Source: Candidatus Didemnitutus mandela
GTDB lineage: Bacteria > Verrucomicrobiota > Verrucomicrobiia > Opitutales > Opitutaceae
Assembly: GCA_002591725.1 (NCBI GenBank)
Contig: NJAL01000003.1
Location: forward strand, 124,001-188,000
Direction of reading: 5' to 3'
DNA: 64,000 nt
The position numbers and the translations under genes were made by a program. This document shows, in pieces, positions 22,870-38,060 of this stretch. The notes below the pieces were generated by a model. The model did no database searches. It saw only the letters and a list, made by a program, of their open reading frames with translations, and was not told the origin of the DNA. The first letter of the stretch is position 1. Each line of letters begins with the position of its first letter.

Positions 22870-24466
22870 ACAAATCGACATGATAAAACTCAAATTTATG
22901 GAAAACGAGAAAAAACTCTTCGGCGGTGGCCCTTATGCGGACATTGCGGGCACCGGCGACAGCTCTTATGATGCAGACATGTGGACTTATCGAGACCAAC
23001 TTGTTTTCAGCCTACTTGTCGAATCTCTCGGTGTCTTCTGTGTCGATGTTCGTAAAGATCCGCTGTGTGGGTCCTTACAAGCGCAAGTTTATTCTCTAAT
23101 CCCAGCCAACTACGGCAGCTGCCTGATATGGTTGTGTCCGACCCGCTGGCGCTTGCTTGCCAAACACCTGTGTTGCAAACAAAACTTTCCTGCTTAGTAT
23201 CTGCGACTTCCTCTTACTAAACTTGCTTGCGGTTACATGTTGGGAAAATATCGAGCCAGCGGAGCAAGTCTTAAAAAAGCTTCCGTCGCTGCGATCGACG
23301 CGGAGCGATCCTGGCGTCAATGCGGAATTTGTCGAGCTTATGCGTGTATTGCTGGTGGATGAAAGTAAGAGCACGAAAGACTTGCCTCCCAGTTGAAGGC
23401 GACCCAGGGCAGCCATTCGAAGAATGGGGAAAGGTACTTTCTCAAACCCAACAACAGTGCGAATAGCTCGAAGATAATCTCACGGCGAACGATACGAATG
23501 TGAAAGAACTGGAACAGAAATACTCCAATGCCTCTAACGAGGCTTTCTTTGCCAAGGAGCAACAGGCCAAGCTGGAACGCGAATTGAAAGAGCATCGCGC
23601 CGATTAGCAGGAAAAGTAATTTACCGCGCTTCAACAGCAGAACACCGAGTCCACCAAGCGGATCTAAAACTTCAATTTCGAATTCGGTGCTGCCAAGCGG
23701 GGATAAAAGATGTTCAGTGAAAATCTTGAAGAGGCGAAGCAACAGGCCCAGATAGGGCGCGCCGAACATGCCAAGGTGGATGAGCAACCCGCGGTGCTTG
23801 GTAAAAACATTGGGAACCTTGTGGGGAAGCTAGTCTAGCTCACCTAGGAAGTCTGCGATAACCGCTCCGGTAATCCGAATTCGGTAAAAACCGAATTCAT
23901 TGCCAATCGTGTGCTACGACGAAGCGCGAGGTGTTTTTTAGTTCCCGGCGAGCGTTCTAAGTCGACGCCGACTGTGCTCGTAACCGACGGGCCGCAGACA
24001 TACGCGCTTATCTACGTTAGCAGAACGCCGTTTAGCCTGATACTTGATTCCGGGACCGACTACGAGCGCATCGGAGATACATAGCTTAGGGCAAGTTTAC
24101 GGCGCTGGTGAGTGAGCTTCGATTCCTTTCCGCAGATCTTACGTGTTGTCGTTGCTCTGGCTGACGAGGTGCTGGCCGCGACGGTTGGAGCAAAATCTAC
24201 AAGCCTTCGGCTGATCCCTCTTAAGAATTCCAGAACTGTTTTTATTTGCGCCGACAACGGAAAATATGGTGCGGGCAGGGTCCGCATTGATCAGTTCATT
24301 TCGGCTATCTGATCCGAAGCTGGGTACGCGTATCTTCAGCAAGATTTCACCGAAGTACGGCGGTCTTTTGTTTGCGAAAGATCGGGAGCTGATCGGAATC
24401 ATGGCGAACAACAACTATGCCGGGTTGCTTGCGCAATTTTTCGCCTCTGAAACCCATCAGTGCTGA
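22870..24466 (+). pseudogene. Fossil of a long coiled-coil protein with a trypsin-like C-terminal part
   Basis: Around 23490-23610 the plus strand spells a long coiled coil (ELEQKYSNASNEAFFAKEQQ, then LERELKEH) interrupted by stops. Downstream, frames read FSLILDSGTDYERI, ILRVVVALADEVLA and, near the end, YGGLLFAKDRELIGIMANNN. The last piece resembles the final beta-strands of chymotrypsin-fold serine proteases (GGxxF...GELIGI). Numerous stops and frameshifts occur. The family is not identified with certainty, and the protease assignment is a guess from that C-terminal piece. Confidence 0.4.
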
Positions 24467-24548
24467 CGAACAGAAGAAGAGAACAGAGCCAGTTTTTCAG
24501 TTGCTTGGCGCTCGTATCCAACGGTTTTCTTACAATCTTCAGTAATGC

Positions 24549-25038
24549 TCAGCGCTTGGGGCCCAATCGATTGGCCGCGCGGTTTTTCTTCACACTGCCG
24601 GCGGGGAAAACTTGTCCGTTCATAGCAGTGTAGACGCCTAGCGGCCAGGGCCTGTAGCGCACCAATAGCCGCGGCCAAGGGGTTGAAGGCTGCATCACTG
24701 TAACGGGAACGGGTTGGTTTCATAGAGCCGGTAAAGACAGTGGTTTTATCCGAAATATCGGCGATCCGTTCCGCGGTGAGCGCCATCGTGTCGGTTCCGT
24801 GCGTGATAATGGTTAGGCTTCCCGGTGCCGCTTTCACCCGTTCGCTGATTAGCGCGCGATCTGCGTTAGTCAGCTCTAAGCTGTCCTTCTGCATGACGGG
24901 TTCTACCGTGAAATCGAATGTAATATTAGATTCGCGGAAGACGAGGCCGGCTTGCGGCTTACCGACTTTGTAGACGCTGGCGGTTTCGAAATAGACTTTG
25001 TCGATGGTGCCACCTGTGGTGATAACCCGAATTTGCAT
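24549..25038 (-). pseudogene. Short asparaginase, disrupted by one frameshift
   Basis: Starts at ATG 25038 (MQIRVITTGGTIDKVYF). It carries the N-terminal asparaginase catalytic motifs TTGGTIDK and ITHGTDTM, then FTGSMKPTRSRYSDAAFN. After ALQALA the frame is lost, but the next frame continues as VYTAMNGQVFPAGSVKKNRA and ends at NRLGPKR and a stop, as expected for the ~160-residue asparaginase-domain proteins that consist of the N-terminal domain only. A single indel near 24640-24660 therefore separates a normal gene from this one. Either it is a very recent pseudogene or a sequencing error. The ORF track frame instead runs on to an unrelated tail at 24457. Confidence 0.8.
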
Positions 25039-26889
25039 GACTACGGAAGATGCCCTGCGGAGGGTTGAACACAAAAAAACGGACAAAGGTCATGGATCGG
25101 CGTGCAGAGGATTTGCCTGCTGCGCGCTGCATGGCAGGATCGGATATTAGTGGCTCAGCTGAACACTTGCTTTCTTGGTTGTAACGACGTAATGGCGTGT
25201 GCAAGCTGCAGGCTATGCTGGCGATGCGAATACCCGCATCGCCGTGGCTAGACGGGCTGACCAGCGAAGCAGTGAATTTTACCCAGGAGGCCACTCCTGT
25301 ATCCGCTTGGCCAGCAAGCGCAAATGGCGCTCTTGACGGGCAAGCTTTGCCAGAAAAACAGCGTTAGGCGGCCTATTGGGATTGTTACCTGCCAAAGCTC
25401 GCACGGTAGTCCACGATTAGCTTTACGGGGTCGTGGTTAGGTTATGAGACGGCTTTTTTGACAAGTGGCACTTTGGCGCCCGCCTGGCCATAAAACACAA
25501 TTCGTTGGCGAAGCGCATTCAAATACGACTGTACCGCCGAGAGGGGATACGAGGGAAGGTTCCAAAAGAAGATTTTGTTCAATGATCCATGGCTGCACGG
25601 TACGCGGTTGGCGGCGGTTTCATCTTTGTCCTCTTTCAGTCCATCCGGCAGGATCTAGTAGTAAGTAGTAGTAGTTGGTGAAAGTGGGGCTAAGCGAGCG
25701 ATAGATTTCGGACGTGCTTACTTTGCCAACAGCCCGTGCTTTTCTGCCGGATCGATCTCGACCGAGAAAATGTAGCGATCGGACGCCTCGAGGCGGTGTT
25801 CGAGAAGATCGAGCATGTCCTGACAGCTGAATTCGCCTGCGATGTAGCCATCAAAGTGGTCATTTCGTACAGCTACCATTTAAACGACGAACGACGGAAA
25901 TTCTTTGGATGGCAAGGAGAGCAGGACGACGATTCGCGGGCGATTTGAATGAATTGCACAGGGAGTGAACCTTGCGATGTGCGATGACCCACCGCCATCG
26001 CCTCTTTGTTGCCTTCAGAAGACTGAATCTAGCGGGTTTGACAGCTAACGCTGACCTAGCTGGTCCAACGATAGCTTTAAGGGTTAAGGATAAGAAAATT
26101 TAGCCTTCGAGTCCTTTTCTTACGCGGACTGCGGGATGTCGCTGGCGTTATTCAACGCTTCGCCATGCGGATGAGATTGTTAATTTGGATTTCGGTTTCG
26201 CTGTTTAAGAACCTGACGGTGGCTCCGATTGTCAGTTTTGTGATGCTGTTGACTTAGTTGATTTCGCGATTGCGCAACGAAAGCCGGAAAAGAATGATGA
26301 TATTCTTACCCATTACCGACAGCTTGTTGGCGGGAAAGAGAAAGCATCTGCTAGGAGACTCACAAATACTGTTCTGCTCTTTAGATAGAAGTAGCAACTT
26401 TAATTAGGTATTTTTACAGGATAGAAGAGTGATTTTTCTGCATCAGAAAAGATTGTTGCAATTAGGCTAACTAAAACGGTCTGGACTCGCAACTGGGTTT
26501 TCGATCGGTATGAGCATTTCCAGAATCGACTCTTCCGGTTTTCCCCCCGGCGAAGGAGCTTAATTTTTCAGACTAGGCCTGTTTCGCTAACAGGCCGGTG
26601 AGCTGGATTTAAAAAATGCTGGCTGGATGGATTTACGACGACGCCCATCAGCGACGCTGTGAGAAAGTTTGTGTATTTTTTTGTAGGGCTGCAAGCGGAC
26701 GCTACAATAGAGCGTTTTTTTATGTAGTTAGACCTTGTCACGATCCATCGATCGTTGTGCTGAGACTGGTGATCTGAATATTAGGAAGCTGGAACCGATT
26801 CTTTTGCAGTTGAAAGGTGGCGTGGCGGTATTGTTGTCGCTTCAGCGAATTGAGTTTCATTAATATAGCGCTGAGTTCCTGGGAGAGCA
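25039..26889. other. 1.85 kb debris without a recognisable gene
   Basis: Fragments such as FEKIEHVLTAEFACDVAIKV (plus, near 25800) and ILTHYRQLVGGKEKASARRL (plus, near 26310) look like remains of coding sequence, but I cannot name a family. A TAG/TAA-rich microsatellite (tagtagtaagtagtagtag) lies at about 25656-25675. Confidence 0.4.
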
Positions 26890-28640
26890 ATCAGAACAAA
26901 TAAATTTTGCCGAGATCGGCGTTGCTCAGCTGCACATTTCCATGGAAGCTGGCAAGTGTGCTCACTCGGTTGAAGTTAACCGTCACGCGGCTGCCGACGG
27001 TATACGCTTGATGAATTTCCGATGGTTCAACTTTTCTGTCAGCAAATTCGGCATAGCCGAAGATATGGGCGCAGAGCAGTGTCGAAAAGTTCCACGGTCC
27101 AAGGATCGGACGACTCACCGGACTTGCTATTTATTCGTAGACGCTGGGCGAAAAATTCCCCGTCAGATCGTAGTCGAACTGTTTCATCTCGTGCGTATCG
27201 AAATTGCGGAACCGTTTTGAACCAGCCTTGAGCCGTCTTTGCAACGCCCTGTCTGTGTGGCATCGAGCATCACATGGGCAAACTGAAAATGTATAAATAT
27301 ATGGGGATCAAATTGCTCGAAGAACCCCATAGAACACAATGGGCTCCTTGGCATCGGTGCTGCCAAGGTAGAACGTGCGCGAGATGCTCTTCCAATTGTT
27401 CTGTACATTTAGGCCCCACTGCTGCGGAGCGATAGGGAAGGAAGTTTTGTTCCAAAATCCTGCACCAATGGCCATAAAGCTAGCTGCCGATGTGGGGCGG
27501 TCGCAAATTGGCTGGCGATCAGCCGGCGATAACCTGTGTTGTTTAAATTCATGCCGCAAAAATTTTGCGCGAAGTTTCCTCTGGTGATACGATCCAGAGA
27601 ATCATTCTTGTGCGTTCACGTCGATTAGTCCAGCGCCGCTGACGTGATCTGCACGCCATAGGAACCCAAACATCCTATCCGCATCCGAGTGTGTAGTTTG
27701 GTTAATTTCAATTCTTGATCGAAACTAACTGTACCAATGAGGTGGATGGAATTGCTGAAACAAGGTAGAGTTCGAGTGCATGGAGTTGTCCTAGTGAGTA
27801 ACGAAAGGGTGGGCGATTCCTCTTTGGAAGTTCGCGGTACCGCGATGGTCTTGTAAAAAGACGGAGCCTTGAAAGGTGAAGAAAATTTATCGCCAGGGGG
27901 GAAGTGTCGCCCCTGTAGGCTTATGGGGGTGAAATCGTAGCTAGCCTGCATGAGAGGGACATACATTGTTTCTTCGAAAGAAATCACATCATGGGTGGTA
28001 ATTTTCCCGGAAACATTTCCCAACCTGCTGAAGTAGCGGTGTTGGCGTGAACGTTACATTTCCGAGGAACTGATCTACCTCCAGCTCGTTGCGTTACCAG
28101 AGTGCTAGGGCCGAAAAGCTGCTGCGGAGACACCTTGTTTAGCCTGTTATGTAAAGTAAAAGCGGAAGTTGTAATGAGCGGGTTGCTGGAATCGGTTGGC
28201 CCAATGGACCGTCGACGTGATCGGAGGTTAGGGCCGTTTCGATATGCAGGCCGCTGTTGAAATGGGGCAGTAAATGCAGACACAGCACGGGAATGCATGC
28301 ACAAAGGCTTCGAACTTCGGCAGCTTTATGGCGACGGTGGCGGGCAAATGAAGGTCATAGAGCGGCATGCCGAGAACGTTGGCGAGGTTGCTTTTGACAA
28401 TATGGATATGGATGCTGGATACGAGTGCTGCCGACCTCGGCTTTGTCCACGACTTTGAGTTCATAATCTCCCCTGTTGGAAGTTAAGGGGAAAGTCATCG
28501 CTTGGGTGGCCGAGCCGAAGCCGGCGAACGATTGGCCACTTTTAGGAAAACTGTTGATGGCGAAGCTGGTTTCGTGCTCCAGCAGCTCCAACTTATGTGA
28601 CACACTGAAAACTGCATTTAGTTAGCCGGCGACCAGAAGA
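26890..28640 (-). pseudogene. Unidentified fossil gene(s) downstream of the ABC ATPase fossil
   Basis: The minus strand contains a chain of protein-like pieces in alternating frames: MPLYDLHLPATVAIKLPKFE, PPGDKFSSPF, AIGAGFWNKTSFPIAPQQWG, RTFYLGSTDAKEPIVFYGVL, DPHIFIHFQFAHVMLDATQT and GPWNFSTLLCAHIFGYAEFA. These clearly derive from one or two real proteins of perhaps 500-600 residues. I do not recognise the family; a secreted or envelope-associated partner of the preceding ABC transporter is possible. Confidence 0.4.
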
Positions 28641-28852
28641 CCGCAGGTTTTCACTAAGCCCGACCTAGAGGGAAGATAGCTGATTAGAATGCGCATTGCG
28701 GTGCTTTTTCCGGCGCTGTTGGGCCCAAGCAGGCCGATAATCTCGACGCGTTTAACGGCAAACGGGAAAGCCTACACCGTTGCGAAGGAGCTGTAGGATT
28801 TCTTGAACCGATCGACTTCGATCGTGATGCTGTTGGTATCAGGCGTATACAT
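28641..28852 (-). pseudogene. Fossil ABC transporter ATP-binding protein (N-terminal part)
   Basis: From ATG 28852, nine bases after the birA stop, the minus strand reads ITIEVDRFKKSYSSFATV, a stop, then VKRVEIIGLLGPNSAGKSTA MRILISYLPS. This is the start of an ABC ATPase with a near-perfect Walker A (GPNSAGKST). A stop codon precedes the Walker A, and no Q-loop, signature or Walker B motif can be read downstream, so the gene is truncated and dead. It presumably formed an operon with birA and the unidentified sequences that follow. Confidence 0.75.
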
Positions 28853-28861
28853 GCTAACAGC

Positions 28862-29683
28862 TTACGCAAAGAAGGCGGCCGATGGGAAAACTTCGTGCCA
28901 GGAGGCATTTTTGCTCAAAGTGACCTCACCAGCGCGGAAGTGTTCCGTGATGCCGGAGTCAAGGTGCACTAGGAGCGATCCATTGGCGTCGATGCCTGTG
29001 GCGACCCCGTGAACCTTGTGAGTACCTTGAGTGACGAGAACTGGCTGGTTGGCAAGGATATCGTAGCGGGCCCACCAGTCTAAGAAGTGTTCGCGGTGCT
29101 CGCTCGCGATGAACTGGTGATAGGCGAGATTGATGCGGTCGATGAGGGCGGCGGCGAAACAGTTCAGATCGAGCAAGCTGCCTGTGACATCGGTGATAGA
29201 AATAGCCGTATGTTGGAGCCCTGGCGGAAAGTCGTCGATGCGGCCGTTGATATTCAAGCCGAGGCCGAAAACGAGGTTGCGCACTTGGTTCGCGTTAACG
29301 CGCGCCTCGGTGAGCATCCCACCGGCTTTCCGTCCGGCGATGTAGAGGTCATTCGGCCATTTGAGGCCAGGAGAGATTTTGCAGAAATTGGCGACGAACT
29401 CGCACACATTCAGCCCCATCCAGAGTGTGAAATCCTGGAGTTCTACCGGTCTGAGCTCGGGGCGAAAAACAAAGGTAATATAGAGATTGCCGTTGGCGGC
29501 GCTGTGCCACGGGCGCTTGCGGCGTCCGTGGCCACGAGTTTGTTCTCGGGCGATGATGACGAACGGTGCAGGTTGGCCGGCGGTGAGGAGGCGCTCAGCC
29601 TCTCTGTTTGTACTGTCGATCTGGTCGAGGCAAATGACCCGGAGAGGGCGGGGCTGATGTATGAGACAGGCTTGGATCAACAT
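28862..29683 (-). CDS. birA: Biotin--[acetyl-CoA-carboxylase] ligase (BirA), without DNA-binding domain
   Basis: Activates biotin with ATP and attaches it to the lysine of biotin carboxyl carrier protein, supporting fatty-acid synthesis. The 273-aa product shows STN (24-26), the biotin/ATP loop QTRGHGRRKRPW (48-59), KWPND (108-112, catalytic Lys108) and GGMLTE (121-126), followed by the SH3-like C-terminal domain with FRAGEVTLS. There is no N-terminal helix-turn-helix, so it is a group I ligase and not a repressor. The frame is open throughout. The start at MLIQACLIHQ is acceptable; homology is firm from about residue 14. Confidence 0.93.
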   Translation of the reverse strand: MLIQACLIHQPRPLRVICLDQIDSTNREAERLLTAGQPAPFVIIAREQTRGHGRRKRPWHSAANGNLYITFVFRPELRPVELQDFTLWMGLNVCEFVANFCKISPGLKWPNDLYIAGRKAGGMLTEARVNANQVRNLVFGLGLNINGRIDDFPPGLQHTAISITDVTGSLLDLNCFAAALIDRINLAYHQFIASEHREHFLDWWARYDILANQPVLVTQGTHKVHGVATGIDANGSLLVHLDSGITEHFRAGEVTLSKNASWHEVFPSAAFFA

Positions 29684-30528
29684 GGGGTAAGGTTTGGCCG
29701 GGGTGCTGGTCAGCCGGGACTGTGCGCGGATTCAACAGACAATCTATCTCTCTCGCGCTTTTGACCGGTCTGATATGCAATCGCAGCCGCGATTGAAAAA
29801 ATGCATATGAGAGTGACTTCGCCTAAGGACACGGGCGGAACTTTGCATCCGTTTTGTCTGGCTGGCAAGTGGCGGTCGATCCTGATGTGTGGAGACCAGG
29901 TGGCGATTGAGATCTAAGATTTAGATCAGCCTGAGAGGCTGCCGCTGCGGCGGGATCGATGTCTTGGAGCGATTTGACACAATCAGCGAATTGGGATGGG
30001 CTAGGCAGGGGAGGTGTTTGGCTTCGCGCTTGGACTTCAGCTCCAGCTTGGGGGGAGGGCGTAACGAGTGGGATGTAGAAACAGTTAAGAGCCTACTCGA
30101 ACGGCATTATCGAATTTCGGTAGACTCGCAGCGTTTTTTTCGCACAGTTCTTGAGTGTGAGTAAGACGTCCTTCCCAGCACGCTGCAAAGTATCTTCTTT
30201 CATGCTGAAGGTAGAGCCGATCAAAATCGGCTTATCAGCTAGTGAATGGACCAACTCCGGCTGAAGCTGCAGTGGCATTTCCGTTATAGCCTGGGATGTC
30301 TCGAACGAGACTAAGTCGGCATTGATTCTGACGCAGGTTTTTAGCTATAATTTTACTTTTTATGATCGGAACCGAAGAAAACACAGTTAATCAAACTAGA
30401 AGTGTAACGCAAGGCGCTTTCATGGGAAAAACAATAAAATAGCGTCGGACTCGTTTGCAATCAAACAAAAATCTGCTGATCTGACGCTTGCGGAAGAATT
30501 TTACTTTTCTGGAATAGTGGCTGTCAGC
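29684..30528. other. Decayed stretch between birA and the pfkB kinase gene
   Basis: A minus-strand frame at 30093-30278 (KPILIGSTFSMKEDTLQRAG) looks like residual coding sequence but is unassignable. Nothing else is recognisable. Confidence 0.35.
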
Positions 30529-31539
30529 TCAGCCGAGGTTGAGACCGGCGATTTGCTTCAACAAGCTGGGCCAACGGGCTTCCGGGATCCCAGCACCGAG
30601 GTGTTGGACACATTCGGCTCCGAGCACCGAGCCAATCACTCCGGCGGTTTTGTGCGACATCCCGCGAAGGTGACCATGGAGAAAACCCGCAGCCCAAGCA
30701 TCGCCGGCGCCTGTTGTGTCCACAACCCGATCGACGTGCACTGGTTGAATCTTCTGGAGATTGGATCCCTGGGCGATCCACGCGCCGTTTTTGCCAACTT
30801 TTACGGCGGCAATACCACCGTAGGTTGCCAGCTCGCTTGCGGAAACGTCATAAGCGATCTCTTTTTGAAATAGCGTCTTCACTTCGTCTTCGTTGGCGAA
30901 AACGATGTGCACACCTTTTTTGAGTTGTTCAAAAAGCCAGTCGCGGGCCATGTCTACCGCCTCAAAAGAGGCTAGATCAATGCTGATGGTACAGCCGGCG
31001 GCGCGAGCGGTGGCGGCGATTTTTTCGGCCAGGGCGAGGTTGAAAACAAGATAGCCCTCGATGTGAATATGGCGCACTTCAGCGAAGTCGGATGCCGTGA
31101 TTTCCTCAGGAGAGAGTGCCATGGCGGCGCCGAGGTTGACTCTCATGGTGCGTTCGCCGTCTGGCGTGATGAGGGTAAGACAGCGGCCGTTGGGCAGGTT
31201 GGTACGCTTGAAGCGGGAGCCATCCGCGCCTTGGGAAACGAAGTTGAAATGATAGAACTTGGCGGCCAAATCTCCGCCAATTTTTCCCACGTAAGTGGTG
31301 CGCAAACCGAGTCGGTTGGCACTGAGGACAATGTTTGCGGCCGAGCCACCGCTGGCGATCGCTACGCGGTCGCCCAGCTTTTGAATAAGCCTGGCAATGT
31401 CCGCTTCGTTGACAAGCATTGACCCTCCCTTGGAGCCGCCGGCTTCGGGTAGGAAGCTTTCGGGGACGTGCGCAAGCAGGTCCATGATGGGGTTGCCGAT
31501 ACCAAGGAGGTCAAATTTAAAGGAGGAAGCTGCGGCCAT
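30529..31539 (-). CDS. PfkB (ribokinase) family kinase, probably adenosine kinase-like
   Basis: Phosphorylates a sugar or nucleoside hydroxyl with ATP. The 336-aa product has the family's features: ligand-binding GGSAAN at 64-69, the segment DLLGIGNPIMDLLA at the N-terminus, FANEDEV near 214-220, and the C-terminal catalytic DTTGAGDAWAAG (274-285) with Asp280 as catalytic base. The GNPIMD opening and overall length resemble adenosine kinase-like members found in many PVC bacteria and Bacteroidetes, but the substrate cannot be fixed from sequence. A nucleoside-salvage role would fit the retained pyrG and nrdAB. The frame is open and likely functional. No Shine-Dalgarno sequence is visible upstream. 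Confidence 0.88.
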   Translation of the reverse strand: MAAASSFKFDLLGIGNPIMDLLAHVPESFLPEAGGSKGGSMLVNEADIARLIQKLGDRVAIASGGSAANIVLSANRLGLRTTYVGKIGGDLAAKFYHFNFVSQGADGSRFKRTNLPNGRCLTLITPDGERTMRVNLGAAMALSPEEITASDFAEVRHIHIEGYLVFNLALAEKIAATARAAGCTISIDLASFEAVDMARDWLFEQLKKGVHIVFANEDEVKTLFQKEIAYDVSASELATYGGIAAVKVGKNGAWIAQGSNLQKIQPVHVDRVVDTTGAGDAWAAGFLHGHLRGMSHKTAGVIGSVLGAECVQHLGAGIPEARWPSLLKQIAGLNLG

Positions 31540-31589
31540 AAAGAGTATGATAAATATGAGGTTAGATGGTTAGAAGCGCGGGAAGAAAA

Positions 31590-32232
31590 CTTATTTCCTG
31601 CTCCTGGCCAAGGGCAGGCGGAACAATTCGGTGCCCAATACATCCAATGGCGTGTACAACCGCGATGGCCTTGGGCTCATTACTGATTAAGCTAGCAATT
31701 GCAGGTCGCAGCCGAACGTTTCGGCCAGGACCAATATCGCTTGCGATATTGCTGGCTTGCAAAAGCCGATATCGGTTGAGGTGACAAGCTTATAGATGGG
31801 CTCGGCTAGCTCCGGTATCTGCGATACCCTTTGGGCACAAGTCCACAGAACATTATGGAAGGTATGTTTGTGCATACCGTAATTTCCCCAGTTTGGGCTT
31901 TATGTCGGTGAAGCAGCGCAGTCGTTTTCAAAATCCTGGAAAAACGTTGGCGCACAGCCGAGCTCGTCATCCATAGTGAAAGAAGAATCTTTTTCGCCGA
32001 GTTCCGGCTGGAGGGGAAGAAAAACGCCTAGATAAAATTTGCCTCGGTTTTATATGGGCCAAGCGGGTTAAACCCGCGAAGCACAGCACAGCCGTCTTGG
32101 ATTCGTTCTGGTGATGTTAGAGGTAGAAAGGCCTGCATGGCGAGGCTATGGCTGGCAGCGCATCTGGATGCGCCAACTCAGCTCCTTTATATTCTAACAG
32201 CGTGTTGCTCAAGTCGAAAGCCAGTAAACCAG
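31590..32232 (-). pseudogene. Fossil HAD-superfamily hydrolase
   Basis: Near 32230 the minus strand reads LLAFDLSNTLLEYKGAELAH, which is HAD motif I (DxxxT). Farther on, the ORF at 31687-31875 reads IYKLVTSTDIGFCKP followed by ETFGCDLQLL, matching the family's S-x-x-x-G-x-x-K-P motif III region. The following piece, AIAVVHAIGCIG, stands where the motif IV loop and its downstream strand should be. The order and spacing are right for a ~200-residue phosphatase; several frameshifts and stops interrupt it. It lies upstream of the pfkB gene on the same strand and may once have shared its operon. Confidence 0.65.
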
Positions 32233-32241
32233 TTACTGGCT
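32219..32241. repeat. Perfect 9-bp inverted repeat (hairpin)
   Basis: AGCCAGTAA and TTACTGGCT flank a 5-base loop, at the 5' edge of the HAD-hydrolase fossil. No T-tract follows on either strand, so it is not a standard terminator. It could be an operator remnant or chance. Confidence 0.5.
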
Positions 32242-34346
<2,105 letters not shown>

Positions 34347-34438
34347 CGCACGTTGGCCCTTCCCTTCGGCTTAGCCGGAATAGTATAAACGATCGGCAAC
34401 TCTATTCTTCTGATTTCCTGCGTTTCAGACTTTCCCTT

Positions 34439-36390
<1,952 letters not shown>

Positions 36391-38060
36391 TAAGATAAAA
36401 AGGATTTTTGCAATATATGCTCAGCAGTCAAAAAGGAACTGCAAATGAAGAGGCTCGGCCCCTATTAGGGGCAACACGCGGCTGAAATGGCTTACCGCGA
36501 CTGGCACTGCCACGCGCTGTGCGGAAGTGCCAGTTAGCAGGCGTATTGCGAAGAGCGGTCGACTGCCTGAAAGGTCGTAGAGCTAAGACAATGACGCGAT
36601 TAAGGAGAACATAACTTAGTCGAACTCCAATACCATCGCGAGCGGGCAGAGGCGTAATTTCGGGTGGCGCTTTGGCAATGCTGCACTCCTGGTATCCAGC
36701 TTCTAGCGCCTAATGGTTGCACCGGGCGAATGTTGGTACGGTGAAAAGAGATCCGGAACCCGCGTGTGCAGAGGCATAGACTTCTGATATAGGCTATAGG
36801 CGATACCATATCCTAAGCGATTGGCCAGGCGAATGGCGGAGGCTGAATTGTCTTTGGTGGTATATTAAGGGCTGAGGAAGAGCTTAGGCTCGTTTTCCCT
36901 GGAAATGTTGATCAAAAAATAGTTGGTCTTCCAAAACCTGCGCAGTTTTTTACCGAATGGGAATTCGACCCATGGCCAGCTGCAATAAACTCGCTGTATT
37001 CCCAAATGATCTGAGCGGAGAATGCATCCTCGGGAATGGACCTTCTGCTAGCCGTCTATTCGGAAAATCGGCCTATCGTTTCTTTATAAATTTCTTTGAG
37101 GTCTAACTCAACCGTCAAGTTTTAGGAGATAACCACGAGCATCAGATTGCTGCTGGGGGTAAAGAGGTAGTAATCGCCCGCGATGCCATAGATCTCAGTT
37201 CAGCTCAGCACAAATCTGTGCGATGCTGCGAAAATAGGCGTGGAACCAACTCGACGGACCGATGGCCAGATGGCGGGCGCACCTCCTTTATGGTGGATGC
37301 CAAATACCATCCGGGGAAAGTGAAATACATCGTGTTCTCATCGTGGCGGCCGTGGAAAATGCCAGCGATCATGGCAGCATGTTCGGCCAGGAGAAGATCG
37401 TTAATCGGTTGGAAACCCTGCTGGGGGGGCCTTCGCAGTGAGCAGGGAAGCCGCAAATGCAATCCAGGAATGCCAGTAGCAGCTAGAAGGCTGGTCTTAA
37501 GTGCCACGATAGCGTTTTTTGGGAAACAGGCTGTTAATTCGGCCACCAGTTGCTTGCTGGAAGCATGCTAAAAGCCGATGATCATCGGCCTGTTCGCTGA
37601 ATAATGGCTTGGGGCAGGTGTCGCCATTAAAAAAATTGATTTTGGAAAAGATACCGGTGGAAAATATCGACCTCGTAAGGTATGCTGACTTATTTTTAGT
37701 AGCTTACATGGCTAGCAGTGTGATATCCAAACTGCTGGTCCGACGGCTGGGTTGGAGATGAGATAAATAATATCGTTGGCTTGATAGATGGTGAACAAGC
37801 CTAGTTTACCGGTCAACCTACCTTGGTAAGTGACTTAAGGCAACGATGGTGAAAAATTGGTGCAGTAAATCCAGACTAGCCACTTAGTTTTTGTCATGAA
37901 GGGCCGAGCGGGATTTGGGTGGGGGGGCCGTCCGCATCTCGGCGACATGCCATCAATTGATGGCTTTTGGTTGGCGATTTAAAAGCGGCAATGTGAGTGC
38001 GGGAATCAGACATATGGGATTCACACACCGCAGTTTACGTTTTTTCCCGAACGGTCCGGT
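36391..38060. other. 1.7 kb debris
   Basis: A minus-strand frame (37205-37546) contains INDLLLAEHAAMIAGIFHGR and ENTMYFTFPGWYLAS, clearly former coding sequence of unknown family. Fragments such as AGDYYLFTPSSNLMLVVIS (near 37150) continue on the same strand. No intact gene is present. Confidence 0.4.
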
